Shown: piece after piece, positions 1 to 6,090 of the stretch
Layout of the letters: each line of letters opens with the position of its first letter
Position numbering within the stretch: position 1 is the stretch's first letter
Assembly (NCBI GenBank): GCA_028694565.1
Contig: JAQVKR010000092.1
Location: forward strand, 1-8,500
DNA: 8,500 nucleotides
From: Gammaproteobacteria bacterium
Lineage (GTDB): Bacteria > Pseudomonadota > Gammaproteobacteria > DSM-26407
Reading direction: 5' to 3'
Program-made: the position numbers and the translations under genes
Notes under the pieces: generated by a model
Told to the model about the DNA's origin: nothing
Seen by the model: only the letters and a program-made list of their open reading frames with translations
The model's database searches: none

Positions 1-239
1 GGCAGGATGATCCACTCCGCGCCCTGTTGCCGGGCGGCGCGCACCAGCCGCTCGGCCTGGACCAGGTTCGCCTCCACATCGGCGAGCTTCGGCGTCATCT
101 GGATGGCGGCGGCGCGCAGCCGCACGGGCGGGGCCGGCGGGAGGGCGCCGGCCAGGGCCAGCTCCGGGCAGGCGCCCGCCAGCAGGCCGCCGGCGAGCCA
201 GCGGGTGAAGCGGCGCCGGCTGATGTCGTGAGTCGTCAT
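1..239 (-). CDS. Tat-exported carbon-nitrogen hydrolase (nitrilase superfamily), N-terminal part only
   Basis: Translating the minus strand from ATG at 239-237 gives 79 codons with no stop, and the gene leaves the window at its left edge. A Shine-Dalgarno AGGAG (251-247) lies 7 nt before the start. Residues 7-13 read SRRRFTR, a good twin-arginine motif (S/T-R-R-x-F-L-K), followed by a short hydrophobic stretch (about 14-32) rich in Leu, Ala and Gly, so export as a folded protein through Tat is likely. From about residue 40 the chain reads VRLRAAAIQM and later GAEWIILP. This is the first strand of the nitrilase fold up to just before the catalytic Glu, so all three catalytic residues lie outside the window. 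Members hydrolyse nitriles, amides or carbamoyl groups; the substrate cannot be told. The ATG is 32 bp behind the nitrilase stop, so the two are probably co-transcribed. A Cys at 24 follows L-A-G-A, which is a poor lipobox. Confidence 0.85.
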   Translation of the reverse strand, partial: MTTHDISRRRFTRWLAGGLLAGACPELALAGALPPAPPVRLRAAAIQMTPKLADVEANLVQAERLVRAARQQGAEWIIL

Positions 240-271
240 GTCGGTTCTCCTGTCGCGGGCGTGGCCGCCGC

Positions 272-1216
272 TCAGCCGTCGCCGCCGAAATCCACCGGGG
301 CCTGCGGCCGGGTGTCCACCTTCAGGGTGAAGATGTCCGGGCGGGCGTAGTGGCCCACCACGTCGAGGGTGCGCCGGGCGATGTCCACCCGCCGGGGGTC
401 GATGTCGGCCTGGAGGATGCCCTCCTCGCCGCGCAGCGGGCCGGCGACGATCGCCCCGCCCGGGGCGATGACGACGGAGTCGCCCGGGTTGATCCAGTCC
501 TCCCCCTCTGGGTAGAGCGTGGCCCGCTCGGGGAAGTCCCCGGGCAGGTCGCGCGTCCGCAGGACCGTGCCGCTGCCCAGCACCCAGCAGCACCCCTCCC
601 GGGCGATGTGGCGCAGGGTTCCGATCCAGTCCTCGCCGCTGTCGTAGGTGGGGGCGATGTAGATCTCGATGCCCTGGGCGTAGAGGGCATAGCGGGCCAG
701 GGGCATGTAGTTCTCCCAGCACAGCAGTGTTCCCACCCGGCCGGCGGGGGTCTCCACCACCTTCAGCCCCGAGGCGTCCCCGAAGCCCCAGACCATCCGC
801 TCCGGGTTGGTGGGCATCAGCTTGCGGTGGCGGTTGAGCACCGTGCCGTCCGGGCCGATGACGACGAGGGTGTTGTAGAGGGTCGCCCGGCCGAGCCGGC
901 CGTCGCGCTCGTTCAGGCCGCAGACGACGCTCACCCGGTGCCGCCGGGCGGCCTCCTGGAGCGGGGCCAGGTCGCCCCGCTCGAGATCCACGGCGTTGTC
1001 CTGCAGGCGCGCGTGCAGCGCCTCGCTCAGGGTCCAGTCCCCGCCGGGCCGCAGCCGCCAGATCCAGGCCGGGTAGCCGGGGATGAAGGCCTCCGGGAAG
1101 ATGACCAGCTCCGCGCCGCCGGCCACGGCCTCGTCCACCAGGCCGGTGGCCTTCCGGATCGTCGCTTCCCGGTCCAGGAACACCGGAGGGACCTGCGCAA
1201 TCGCCACTCGGGTCAT
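272..1216 (-). CDS. Nitrilase (carbon-nitrogen hydrolase), cytoplasmic
   Basis: 314 residues, a usual length for bacterial nitrilases, which convert R-CN to the carboxylic acid and ammonia. Numbered from the ATG at 1216, the catalytic triad is complete: Glu42 in FPEAFIPGYP, Lys132 in HRKLMPT and Cys166 in LLCWENY. The second conserved Glu (139, in NPERMVW) is also present. The CWENY signature and the ER-x-VW segment are typical of true nitrilases (EC 3.5.5.-) rather than amidases or N-carbamoylases, although a cyanide hydratase-like or nitrile hydratase-like activity cannot be excluded. No signal peptide is seen, so it should be cytoplasmic. A GTG at 1222 in the same frame would sit only about 2 nt from AGGAGAA. 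The ATG at 1216 has AGGAG (1229-1225) with an 8-nt spacer and is preferred. It lies between the methyltransferase (66 bp upstream) and the Tat-exported relative (32 bp downstream), likely in one operon. Confidence 0.93.
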   Translation of the reverse strand: MTRVAIAQVPPVFLDREATIRKATGLVDEAVAGGAELVIFPEAFIPGYPAWIWRLRPGGDWTLSEALHARLQDNAVDLERGDLAPLQEAARRHRVSVVCGLNERDGRLGRATLYNTLVVIGPDGTVLNRHRKLMPTNPERMVWGFGDASGLKVVETPAGRVGTLLCWENYMPLARYALYAQGIEIYIAPTYDSGEDWIGTLRHIAREGCCWVLGSGTVLRTRDLPGDFPERATLYPEGEDWINPGDSVVIAPGGAIVAGPLRGEEGILQADIDPRRVDIARRTLDVVGHYARPDIFTLKVDTRPQAPVDFGGDG

Positions 1217-1282
1217 GATCACTTCTCCTGCTCGGTTGGGTTCGGGACGGCCGATTTCCGCCGTGCGCGGCCGGAACCGGGG

Positions 1283-2149
1283 TCAGCGGGTGCCCACGGC
1301 GAGGACCAGCTCGCAGGGACCGGTGAAGCGGCCGCCGTGCTCGAACGTCTCCAGCGCCTGCTCGATCTCCGCCCAGGCCGCCTCCTGCTCCCCGTCGTCG
1401 AGCCCGGAGAGCATCTGGTGCAGCGCGCCGAAGGACTCCTTCTCGAAGCGCAGGCACTCGCCGGCGGAGTCGAGCTCGATGGGTGCGTCGAGGGTTTCCA
1501 CCTGCAGGTCCCTGAAGCCGGCGTCGGCGAAGGCCCGCTCCAGCACGCCCGGCGCGCCGAGGCTGAAGGGCCCGGGCTGGCCCGGCAGGGGCGGGGGGAG
1601 GTTGGCCCGGCGGCGGATGATGGAGACCGGGACCGAGAAGAAGGGGTTGCGCTCGGCCGTGGAGTAGACGATGGCCGCCACCTTGCCGCCCGGCTTCACG
1701 GCGTGCTTCATGCCGCCGAGGGCCTTCTGCCGGTTCGGGAAGTAGATCATGCCCACGCGGGAGATGACCGCGTCGAACCCTCCGGGCTCCAGCTCCGCCA
1801 GGCTCTCGCCGTCCAACTCCCGGGTGGTGACGTTGCCGTGGCCCTCGGCCCGGGCCGAGGTCTCCGCGTAGGCGAGGATCGACGGCGAGATGTCCGTGGC
1901 CAGGACCCGGCCGCCGGCGCCGACGCGCCGGGCCACGGCCAGGGTCTGCTCTCCGGCGCCGGCGGCCACGTCGAGCACGCGGGCGCCCGCCCCGATCCCC
2001 GCCAGGTCGAGCATGCGCTCGGTGGCGGGACCGAGCCACCGGTGCAGGAGCGGCCCCCAGCGGTGCCAGGCCTCGGCGGCCCGCTCCCACTGCGCCCGGG
2101 TGGTCCGCTTGTAGCGGATGGGATCGAAGCTGGGCTGGTTGCCGGTCAT
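1283..2149 (-). CDS. Class I SAM-dependent methyltransferase (UbiE-like)
   Basis: 288 residues. The glycine-rich SAM-binding motif I is VLDVAAGAGEQTL (58-70). Asp86 in ATDIS is the acidic residue that normally holds the ribose hydroxyls. FDAVISRVGMIYFP (125-138) matches the strand-4 region, and VKPGGKVAAI (151-160) the next conserved strand. The family resembles UbiE/COQ5-type and generic Methyltransf_11/25 domains. The acceptor (small molecule, lipid or quinone) is not evident from sequence. The start is the ATG at 2149, chosen because GGAGGG (2160-2155) lies 5 nt upstream. The frame stays open to 2287, but the extra 46 residues are low-complexity and cross the divergent promoter region, so I do not count them. 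It is the first gene of a probable leftward operon with two nitrilase-superfamily hydrolases and is divergent from a CadC-like regulator. Confidence 0.88.
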   Translation of the reverse strand: MTGNQPSFDPIRYKRTTRAQWERAAEAWHRWGPLLHRWLGPATERMLDLAGIGAGARVLDVAAGAGEQTLAVARRVGAGGRVLATDISPSILAYAETSARAEGHGNVTTRELDGESLAELEPGGFDAVISRVGMIYFPNRQKALGGMKHAVKPGGKVAAIVYSTAERNPFFSVPVSIIRRRANLPPPLPGQPGPFSLGAPGVLERAFADAGFRDLQVETLDAPIELDSAGECLRFEKESFGALHQMLSGLDDGEQEAAWAEIEQALETFEHGGRFTGPCELVLAVGTR

Positions 2150-2327
2150 GATGTCCCTCCAGGCGCCGGTCGCGGCGCTCGCCGGTGATGGATGAAATGC
2201 CGCCCGTTCGGTAGCAGGGATAGGCCGCCGCGCTGGATAAAACCCGAGAAACGGACTAAGATTTTCCGAAGGAAGTAAAAAAATCATAAAAACAACAAGT
2301 TAAAGCTTCCGTTCAGGAGCGATCAAA
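2150..2327. promoter_or_regulatory. Divergent intergenic region with AT-rich control segment
   Basis: This 178-bp gap separates the leftward methyltransferase operon from the rightward regulator. The left part is GC-rich. From about 2235 to 2327 the composition becomes strongly A-rich (for example seven A in a row at 2277-2283), in sharp contrast with the rest of the window. For the plus strand a weak sigma-70-like pair can be proposed: TTTTCC at 2262-2267 and CATAAA at 2285-2290, with a 17-bp spacer. TTCC-GAA-GGAA (2264-2274) is a small inverted repeat overlapping that -35, and CTTCC (2306-2310) with AGGAG (2315-2319) forms another imperfect one over the ribosome binding site. For the minus strand I found no convincing pair. 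Plausibly the place where the CadC-like protein binds; that is inference. Confidence 0.5.
2315..2319 (+). promoter_or_regulatory. Ribosome binding site of the CadC-like regulator
   Basis: AGGAG placed 8 nt before the ATG at 2328. It fixes the start of the regulator at the residue just ahead of the winged-helix domain. Confidence 0.7.
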
Positions 2328-4043
2328 ATGATCCCCAAAACGGATGTGGAACAGGATTCCCTGTGGGACGGCACCCGGATCGGCGACTGGCGGCTCTACC
2401 CGAGCCTCCATGAGATGCGCCGCGGCGACGAGGTGGTCCGGCTCGAGCCCAAGGCGGTCGCCCTGCTGGTGCGGCTGGCGGAGCGGGCCGGCCGGATGGT
2501 GAGCCGGGAGGAGCTGCTGGACCGGGTCTGGCCCGGGGTGGTGGTGGGGGACGACTCCCTGACCCAGGCGGTGATCAAGCTGCGCCGCGCCCTGGGCGAC
2601 CAGCCGCGTCATCCGGACTACATCCAGACCATCCCCAAGCAGGGCTACCGCCTCATCGCGGCGGTCGAGGCGCCGGCATCCGGCCCGCTAGGGACGGCGG
2701 CGGGGACGCCCGTTCCCCGCCGCGCCGGCGCGGCGCTGATCGCGGGGGGGCTCCTCCTGGCCGTGCTGCTGCTCGGCTACCTCGCGCTCCCCGGGAACCG
2801 GGAGGCGGAAACGGCGGGCGGCGGCGCGGATGTCTCCAACGCCTCCGAGGCGGGGAGCGCGGCCGGGGAGGAGCCCCTGACCGTCGCGGTGCTGCCCTTC
2901 GAGCCCCTGCGGGAGGGGGTGGAGCAGGACAACCTGGCGCGGGGCATCACCGCCGACCTGGTCACCGATCTCTCCCGGCTGTCGGGCCTGTGGGTCATCA
3001 GCACCCACTCGGTCTTCGGTCACGACGACGGGGAGGGCGCGGCGGCGGCGGCCTCGGCCTCGGCCCGCTACTACGTCTCCGGCAGCGTGCAGCGCACCCC
3101 CGGGCGGCTGGAGGCCCACATCCGGCTCATCGACTCGGGCAGCGGGCGCCAGCTCTGGTCGGAGCGCTTCGATCGCCCCATCGGCGATCTCTTCGACGTG
3201 CAGGCGGAGATCAGCCGCCAGGTGGTGCGGATCCTGGAGGTCAAGCTGACCCGGGCCGAGCACTGGCGGCTGGCGCGGCGCTACACCCGCAACCTGGATG
3301 CCTACGAGCTGTTCCTCCAGGGGCAGGCGGCGCTGCTGGTGCGCCAGGAGCGGGAAAACCTCAATGCCCGCCGGCTCTACCAGCGCGCCATCGAGCTCGA
3401 TCCCACCTTCGCGCGGGCCTACGCGGGGCTGGCGCTGAGCTACGTGGCGGACTACCGCAACCAGTGGGGCGCGGACGGGGCGGCCGCCCTGGCGCGGGCC
3501 TCGGAGATGGCGCAGACGGCGCAGGGGATCGACCCCGGCATTCCCGAGGTCTACTGGGTGCTGGGCTACATCGAGACCCAGCGCCGCAACCACGGCCAGG
3601 CCATCGCCCACCTGGAGACCGCGCTCGGGCTGGACCAGTCCTTCGCCGACGCCTACGCCCTGATGGGCGGCATCAACACCTACGCCGGCCACCCCGATCG
3701 GACCGTGAAGCTGATCCGCCAGGCCATGCGCCTCAATCCCGAGGCCGGCTACCTCTACTTCCTGCTGCTGGGGCGGGCCTACTTCTTCATCGGCGATCCC
3801 GAGCAGGCGATGATCAACCTGCGCGAGGCGCTGGCGCGCAACCCGGCCAACCTGGAGGCCCACGTCTACCTGGCGGCGGCGGCCGCCGCCCGCGGCGACC
3901 GGGAGACCGGGGAGTGGGAGGTGGACGAGATCCTGGCGCTGCGGCCGGGGTTCGACACCGAGGCGTGGCTGGCCACCTACCCGATGACCGCCGCCGGCCA
4001 GATCCGCAAGCTGAGTGCGGCGCTGGCGTCGCTCGGGCTGTAG
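2328..4043 (+). CDS. CadC/ToxR-type membrane-bound transcriptional regulator with TolB-like and TPR domains
   Basis: 571 residues in four parts. Residues about 17-113 form an OmpR/CadC-type winged helix: WRLYPSLHEM, the LEPKAVALL helix, VSREELLDRVWPG, the recognition-helix region DSLTQAVIKLRRALGD and the wing YIQTIPKQGYRLI. Residues 133-154 are one hydrophobic membrane helix preceded by Arg131-Arg132, which places the N-terminus in the cytoplasm. Residues about 184-308 match the TolB N-terminal/FlgO-like domain often found in this architecture (LTVAVLPFEP, LARGITADLVTDLSRL, YYVSGSVQR, GRQLWSERFDRP, ISRQVVRILEVKLT). Residues about 344-541 hold five to six TPRs, for instance RRLYQRAIELDPTFARAYAG and QAMINLREALARNPANLEAH. 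It would bind DNA from the membrane and sense a periplasmic ligand or protein. The divergent methyltransferase-nitrilase operon, which includes an exported hydrolase, is the most likely target. The signal is unknown. Confidence 0.92.
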   Translation: MIPKTDVEQDSLWDGTRIGDWRLYPSLHEMRRGDEVVRLEPKAVALLVRLAERAGRMVSREELLDRVWPGVVVGDDSLTQAVIKLRRALGDQPRHPDYIQTIPKQGYRLIAAVEAPASGPLGTAAGTPVPRRAGAALIAGGLLLAVLLLGYLALPGNREAETAGGGADVSNASEAGSAAGEEPLTVAVLPFEPLREGVEQDNLARGITADLVTDLSRLSGLWVISTHSVFGHDDGEGAAAAASASARYYVSGSVQRTPGRLEAHIRLIDSGSGRQLWSERFDRPIGDLFDVQAEISRQVVRILEVKLTRAEHWRLARRYTRNLDAYELFLQGQAALLVRQERENLNARRLYQRAIELDPTFARAYAGLALSYVADYRNQWGADGAAALARASEMAQTAQGIDPGIPEVYWVLGYIETQRRNHGQAIAHLETALGLDQSFADAYALMGGINTYAGHPDRTVKLIRQAMRLNPEAGYLYFLLLGRAYFFIGDPEQAMINLREALARNPANLEAHVYLAAAAAARGDRETGEWEVDEILALRPGFDTEAWLATYPMTAAGQIRKLSAALASLGL

Positions 4044-4074
4044 CGGGGCGGCCAATCGACGCGGCATTGGTGCC

Positions 4075-4099
4075 GGCATTCCGGCTCCGTGGCATTCCG
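4075..4099 (+). repeat. 9-bp direct repeat GGCATTCCG before the acetyltransferase
   Basis: GGCATTCCG occurs at 4075-4083 and again at 4091-4099, 16 bp start to start, and a shorter copy GGCATT lies at 4063-4068. The repeats fall in the 84-bp gap between the regulator and the acetyltransferase, just upstream of a possible -10 box. They could be an operator or chance in a short GC-rich gap. Confidence 0.35.
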
Positions 4100-4112
4100 T
4101 CATTCAGCACCC

Positions 4113-4118
4113 TACAAT
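4113..4118 (+). promoter_or_regulatory. Possible -10 box of a leaderless transcript (TACAAT)
   Basis: TACAAT matches the sigma-70 -10 consensus at five of six positions and ends 9 nt before the ATG at 4128. Transcription would start at or within a few bases of that codon. No Shine-Dalgarno sequence exists in the preceding 20 nt, which fits a leaderless mRNA. No good -35 is seen: TGGCAT at 4090-4095 has the right 17-bp spacing but matches poorly. Confidence 0.35.
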
Positions 4119-4127
4119 CCTCATCCC

Positions 4128-4760
4128 ATGAACGGCCCCGATCCCAGCAATCCCCATCCCCTCGCCGGCTTTCCCCAGGTCTGCTACATTCGCAACACCG
4201 TCCACAATCCGCAGATCGAGATCGGCGAGTACACCTACTACGACGATCCCGACGACGCCGAGGGGTTCGAGCGCAATGTCCTCTACCTCTTTCCCTTCAT
4301 CGGCGATCGGCTGGTGATCGGGCGCTTCTGCGCCATCGGCCGGGGGGCGAGGTTCATCATGAACGGCGCCAATCACGCCCTCGGCGGTTTCTCCACCTAT
4401 CCCTTCCACATCTTCGGCAACGGCTGGGAGCGGAACGCGCCGGATCCGGCCGCCGAACCCCACAAGGGCGATACCGTCATCGGGAACGATGTCTGGATCG
4501 GATACGACGCCCTGGTAATGCCCGGGGTCAGGGTGGGCGACGGCGCGGTCATCGCCGCCCGCTCGGTGGTGGCATCCGACGTCGCGCCCTATACCATCGT
4601 TGGCGGGAATCCGGCCCGCACCATCCGGCAGCGCTTCCCCGACGCGGTGGTGCAGGCGCTGCTGGAGATGCGGTGGTGGGACTGGAGCATCGACAGGATC
4701 ACCCGCAACCTGGAGCATCTCGCGGCCGCCGATATCGAGGCGCTGCGGGAGGCGCGGTAG
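4128..4760 (+). CDS. vat: Vat/CatB-family hexapeptide-repeat acetyltransferase (streptogramin A acetyltransferase-like)
   Basis: 210 residues, against 209 for VatD as I recall it. Collinear with Vat enzymes throughout: opening GPDPSNPHPLAGFPQ, IEIGEYTYYDD (31-41), FPFIGDRLVIGRFCAIG (55-71), MNGANHALGG (78-87), STYPFHIFGNGWE (89-101), KGDTVIGNDVWIGYDALVMPGV (113-134), IVGGNPARTI (157-166) and the C-terminal WWDW (183-186). His83 corresponds to the catalytic His82 of VatD. The left-handed beta-helix hexapeptide repeats and the loop containing His83 are intact. Vat enzymes O-acetylate streptogramin A antibiotics using acetyl-CoA, as cytoplasmic trimers. CatB-type relatives act on chloramphenicol, so the true substrate is uncertain. 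The start at 4128 fits the family alignment. A GTG at 4089 in frame would add 13 unsupported residues. By eye the gene looks a little less GC-rich than its neighbours. It follows the regulator on the same strand by 84 bp. Confidence 0.9.
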   Translation: MNGPDPSNPHPLAGFPQVCYIRNTVHNPQIEIGEYTYYDDPDDAEGFERNVLYLFPFIGDRLVIGRFCAIGRGARFIMNGANHALGGFSTYPFHIFGNGWERNAPDPAAEPHKGDTVIGNDVWIGYDALVMPGVRVGDGAVIAARSVVASDVAPYTIVGGNPARTIRQRFPDAVVQALLEMRWWDWSIDRITRNLEHLAAADIEALREAR

Positions 4761-4792
4761 GGGTTGCGGAGCGCATACGCAGGAATCGGTGC

Positions 4793-4990
4793 ATGACTGG
4801 ATTGCAGAAACTCGGCTTCATCCTCGCCGGCCTCGGCTTCCTCGCCCTGGGCGGCCTCCTCGCCTTGCTGGGCTATCGGCACGACTCCCTCGTCCTGCTC
4901 GGCATCGGTCCGCTGATGATCCTCACCGGGGTGCTCTGGCTCGGGCTGGTGGCCCGGACCCTGCGCCGCCGGCGCGCGGGCGGCGGCTGA
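4793..4990 (+). CDS. Small two-helix inner-membrane protein
   Basis: 65 residues starting at ATG 4793, with AGGAA (4781-4785) 7 nt upstream, 32 bp after the acetyltransferase stop. Two hydrophobic segments are clear: about 6-27 (KLGFILAGLGFLALGGLLAL) and 33-54 (LVLLGIGPLMILTGVLWLGL), joined by the short polar turn YRHD. The C-terminus is Arg-rich (RTLRRRR), so both ends should be cytoplasmic with the turn facing the periplasm. I do not recognise a family. The good ribosome binding site, membrane pattern and positive tail support a real gene. Its placement suggests co-transcription with the acetyltransferase, but no functional link can be claimed. Confidence 0.75.
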   Translation: MTGLQKLGFILAGLGFLALGGLLALLGYRHDSLVLLGIGPLMILTGVLWLGLVARTLRRRRAGGG

Positions 4991-5052
4991 ACCGGAGCCG
5001 TCCGCAATCCCGGGCGGCGCCGGGAATGGCCTATGCTTACTGAAAGCGGGGT

Positions 5053-6090
5053 ATGGCCGGCGGCGACCGGCGGGGGGAAATGGGCCCGTACATCCATGAC
5101 ATCGATCCCGTCATCGGCACGGTCCTGGGCGTCCACCTGTGGTGGTACGGGCTGAGCTACAGCCTCGGCTTCCTGAGCGCCCACCTCTTCATCCGCCGCC
5201 ATCGGGAGCGGCTCGGAATCTCCCTGCAATCGGTCTACGGCCTCAGCCTGCTGCTGGCCGCGGGCGTCCTCCTCGGCGGGCGCGCCGTGGAGGTGGCGTT
5301 CTACGAGTGGCCCTTCTACGGCGGGCACCCCGCCCTCATCCCCGCCTACTGGCTCGGCGGCATGGCCACCCACGGGCTGCTGGCCGGCGGCCTGCTGGGC
5401 ATCTGGATCTTCTCCCGGAGCCACGGCATCGCCTTCCTGCGCCTGACCGACGCCCTCTCCATCCCCGCGGCCTTCATCATGGGCGTGGGGCGGCTGGGCA
5501 ACTTCATCGACGGCCAGATCGTGGGCAGCGTCACCGACGCGTGGTGGGCGGTGAAGTTTCCGGACGCGGAGGGGTTCCGCCATCCGGTGGTGCTCTACGA
5601 CGGGCTGAAGAACCTGCTCATCATCCCGGTGCTGATGCTGGTCTGGCGGCGGCATCTGCCGCCGGGGGTGCGCAGCGGGCTGTTCCTGTTCCTCTACGCG
5701 TTCCTGCGCATCTTCATCGACCTCTTCCGCGAGTACCCCACCACCCTGCTGGGGCTGGCGACGGGGCAGGGCCTCAACCTCCTGATGTCCCTCATCGGGC
5801 TGGCGCTGATCGGGGTCGGCTTCCGGCTTGGCCGTGCGCCGGGAAAGGCCCCGGCCGGGCCGCCGGTCGCGGCGGAGGGCGGCGGCCTGGCCTGGCGGCG
5901 CCTGGCGTTCCTGCTGGTGCTGCTGTTCCCGCTGATCATCCCCAGCGACTGGACCCAGGACGTGCCCGTCCGCTACGGCGGGCGCCATCCCGGCCTGGCC
6001 CACTCGGCGCTCTACCCGGCCATCGACGCCATCCCCGAGGGGGCCGTCTGGGACACCTGGGACGGCCCGCAGCCCCTGGCCGGGGAGTGA
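5053..6090 (+). CDS. lgt: Prolipoprotein diacylglyceryl transferase family protein (Lgt), divergent and C-terminally extended
   Basis: 345 residues against roughly 260-300 for usual Lgt. Lgt moves diacylglycerol from phosphatidylglycerol to the lipobox Cys of prolipoproteins in the inner membrane. Matches to E. coli Lgt run from PVIGTVLGVHLWWYGLSY through MATHGLLAGG, GVGRLGNFIDG, RHPVVLYD, SGLFLFLYAFLRIFIDLF and a final transmembrane segment. Conserved equivalents are Tyr32 (E. coli Tyr26), His107 (His103), Arg147 (Arg143), Asn150 (Asn146), Gly158 (Gly154) and Arg219 (Arg239). Unusual changes are Gln155 for Glu151, Asp223 for Glu243, and VVLYD where SQLYE is normal. Residues 279-345 add a hydrophobic segment (about 284-298) and a polar tail with no Lgt counterpart, probably ending in the periplasm. 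The start is uncertain: ATG 5080 (MGPYIHD) aligns better with E. coli Lgt, and neither ATG has a good ribosome binding site. It may be a true Lgt or a paralogue with another role. Confidence 0.82.
   Translation: MAGGDRRGEMGPYIHDIDPVIGTVLGVHLWWYGLSYSLGFLSAHLFIRRHRERLGISLQSVYGLSLLLAAGVLLGGRAVEVAFYEWPFYGGHPALIPAYWLGGMATHGLLAGGLLGIWIFSRSHGIAFLRLTDALSIPAAFIMGVGRLGNFIDGQIVGSVTDAWWAVKFPDAEGFRHPVVLYDGLKNLLIIPVLMLVWRRHLPPGVRSGLFLFLYAFLRIFIDLFREYPTTLLGLATGQGLNLLMSLIGLALIGVGFRLGRAPGKAPAGPPVAAEGGGLAWRRLAFLLVLLFPLIIPSDWTQDVPVRYGGRHPGLAHSALYPAIDAIPEGAVWDTWDGPQPLAGE

Noticed and set aside
1231..1280. GGTTC ... GAACC imperfect inverted repeat between methyltransferase and nitrilase as a terminator
   Set aside because: The arms pair only with a large asymmetric bulge and no T-run follows in the leftward direction; the short gap favours read-through.
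350..2188. Very long plus-strand open frame opposite the nitrilase and methyltransferase genes
   Set aside because: It is antisense to two genes with intact catalytic motifs, is Gly/Arg/Pro-rich, and arises because high GC leaves few stop codons. The same holds for the other long antisense frames at 2688-4103, 4873-6381, 6209-7759 and 7560-8375.
2150..2287. Upstream extension of the methyltransferase by 46 residues
   Set aside because: The extension lacks family similarity and crosses the divergent promoter region, while a strong GGAGGG site supports the ATG at 2149.
4089..4127. GTG start 13 codons upstream of the acetyltransferase ATG
   Set aside because: Vat proteins begin at the position of ATG 4128 (M-x-GP-x-P). 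The extra residues have no family match and no ribosome binding site.
2990..4990. A 666-codon plus-strand frame spanning the regulator, the acetyltransferase and the small membrane gene
   Set aside because: Only its last 65 codons (from ATG 4793) look like a protein. The rest is Arg/Gly/Pro-rich and out of frame with two clear genes.
5008..5025. TCCCGG/CCGGGA hairpin after the small membrane gene as a terminator
   Set aside because: Only 6 bp with a 6-nt loop and no T-run; common by chance at this GC content.
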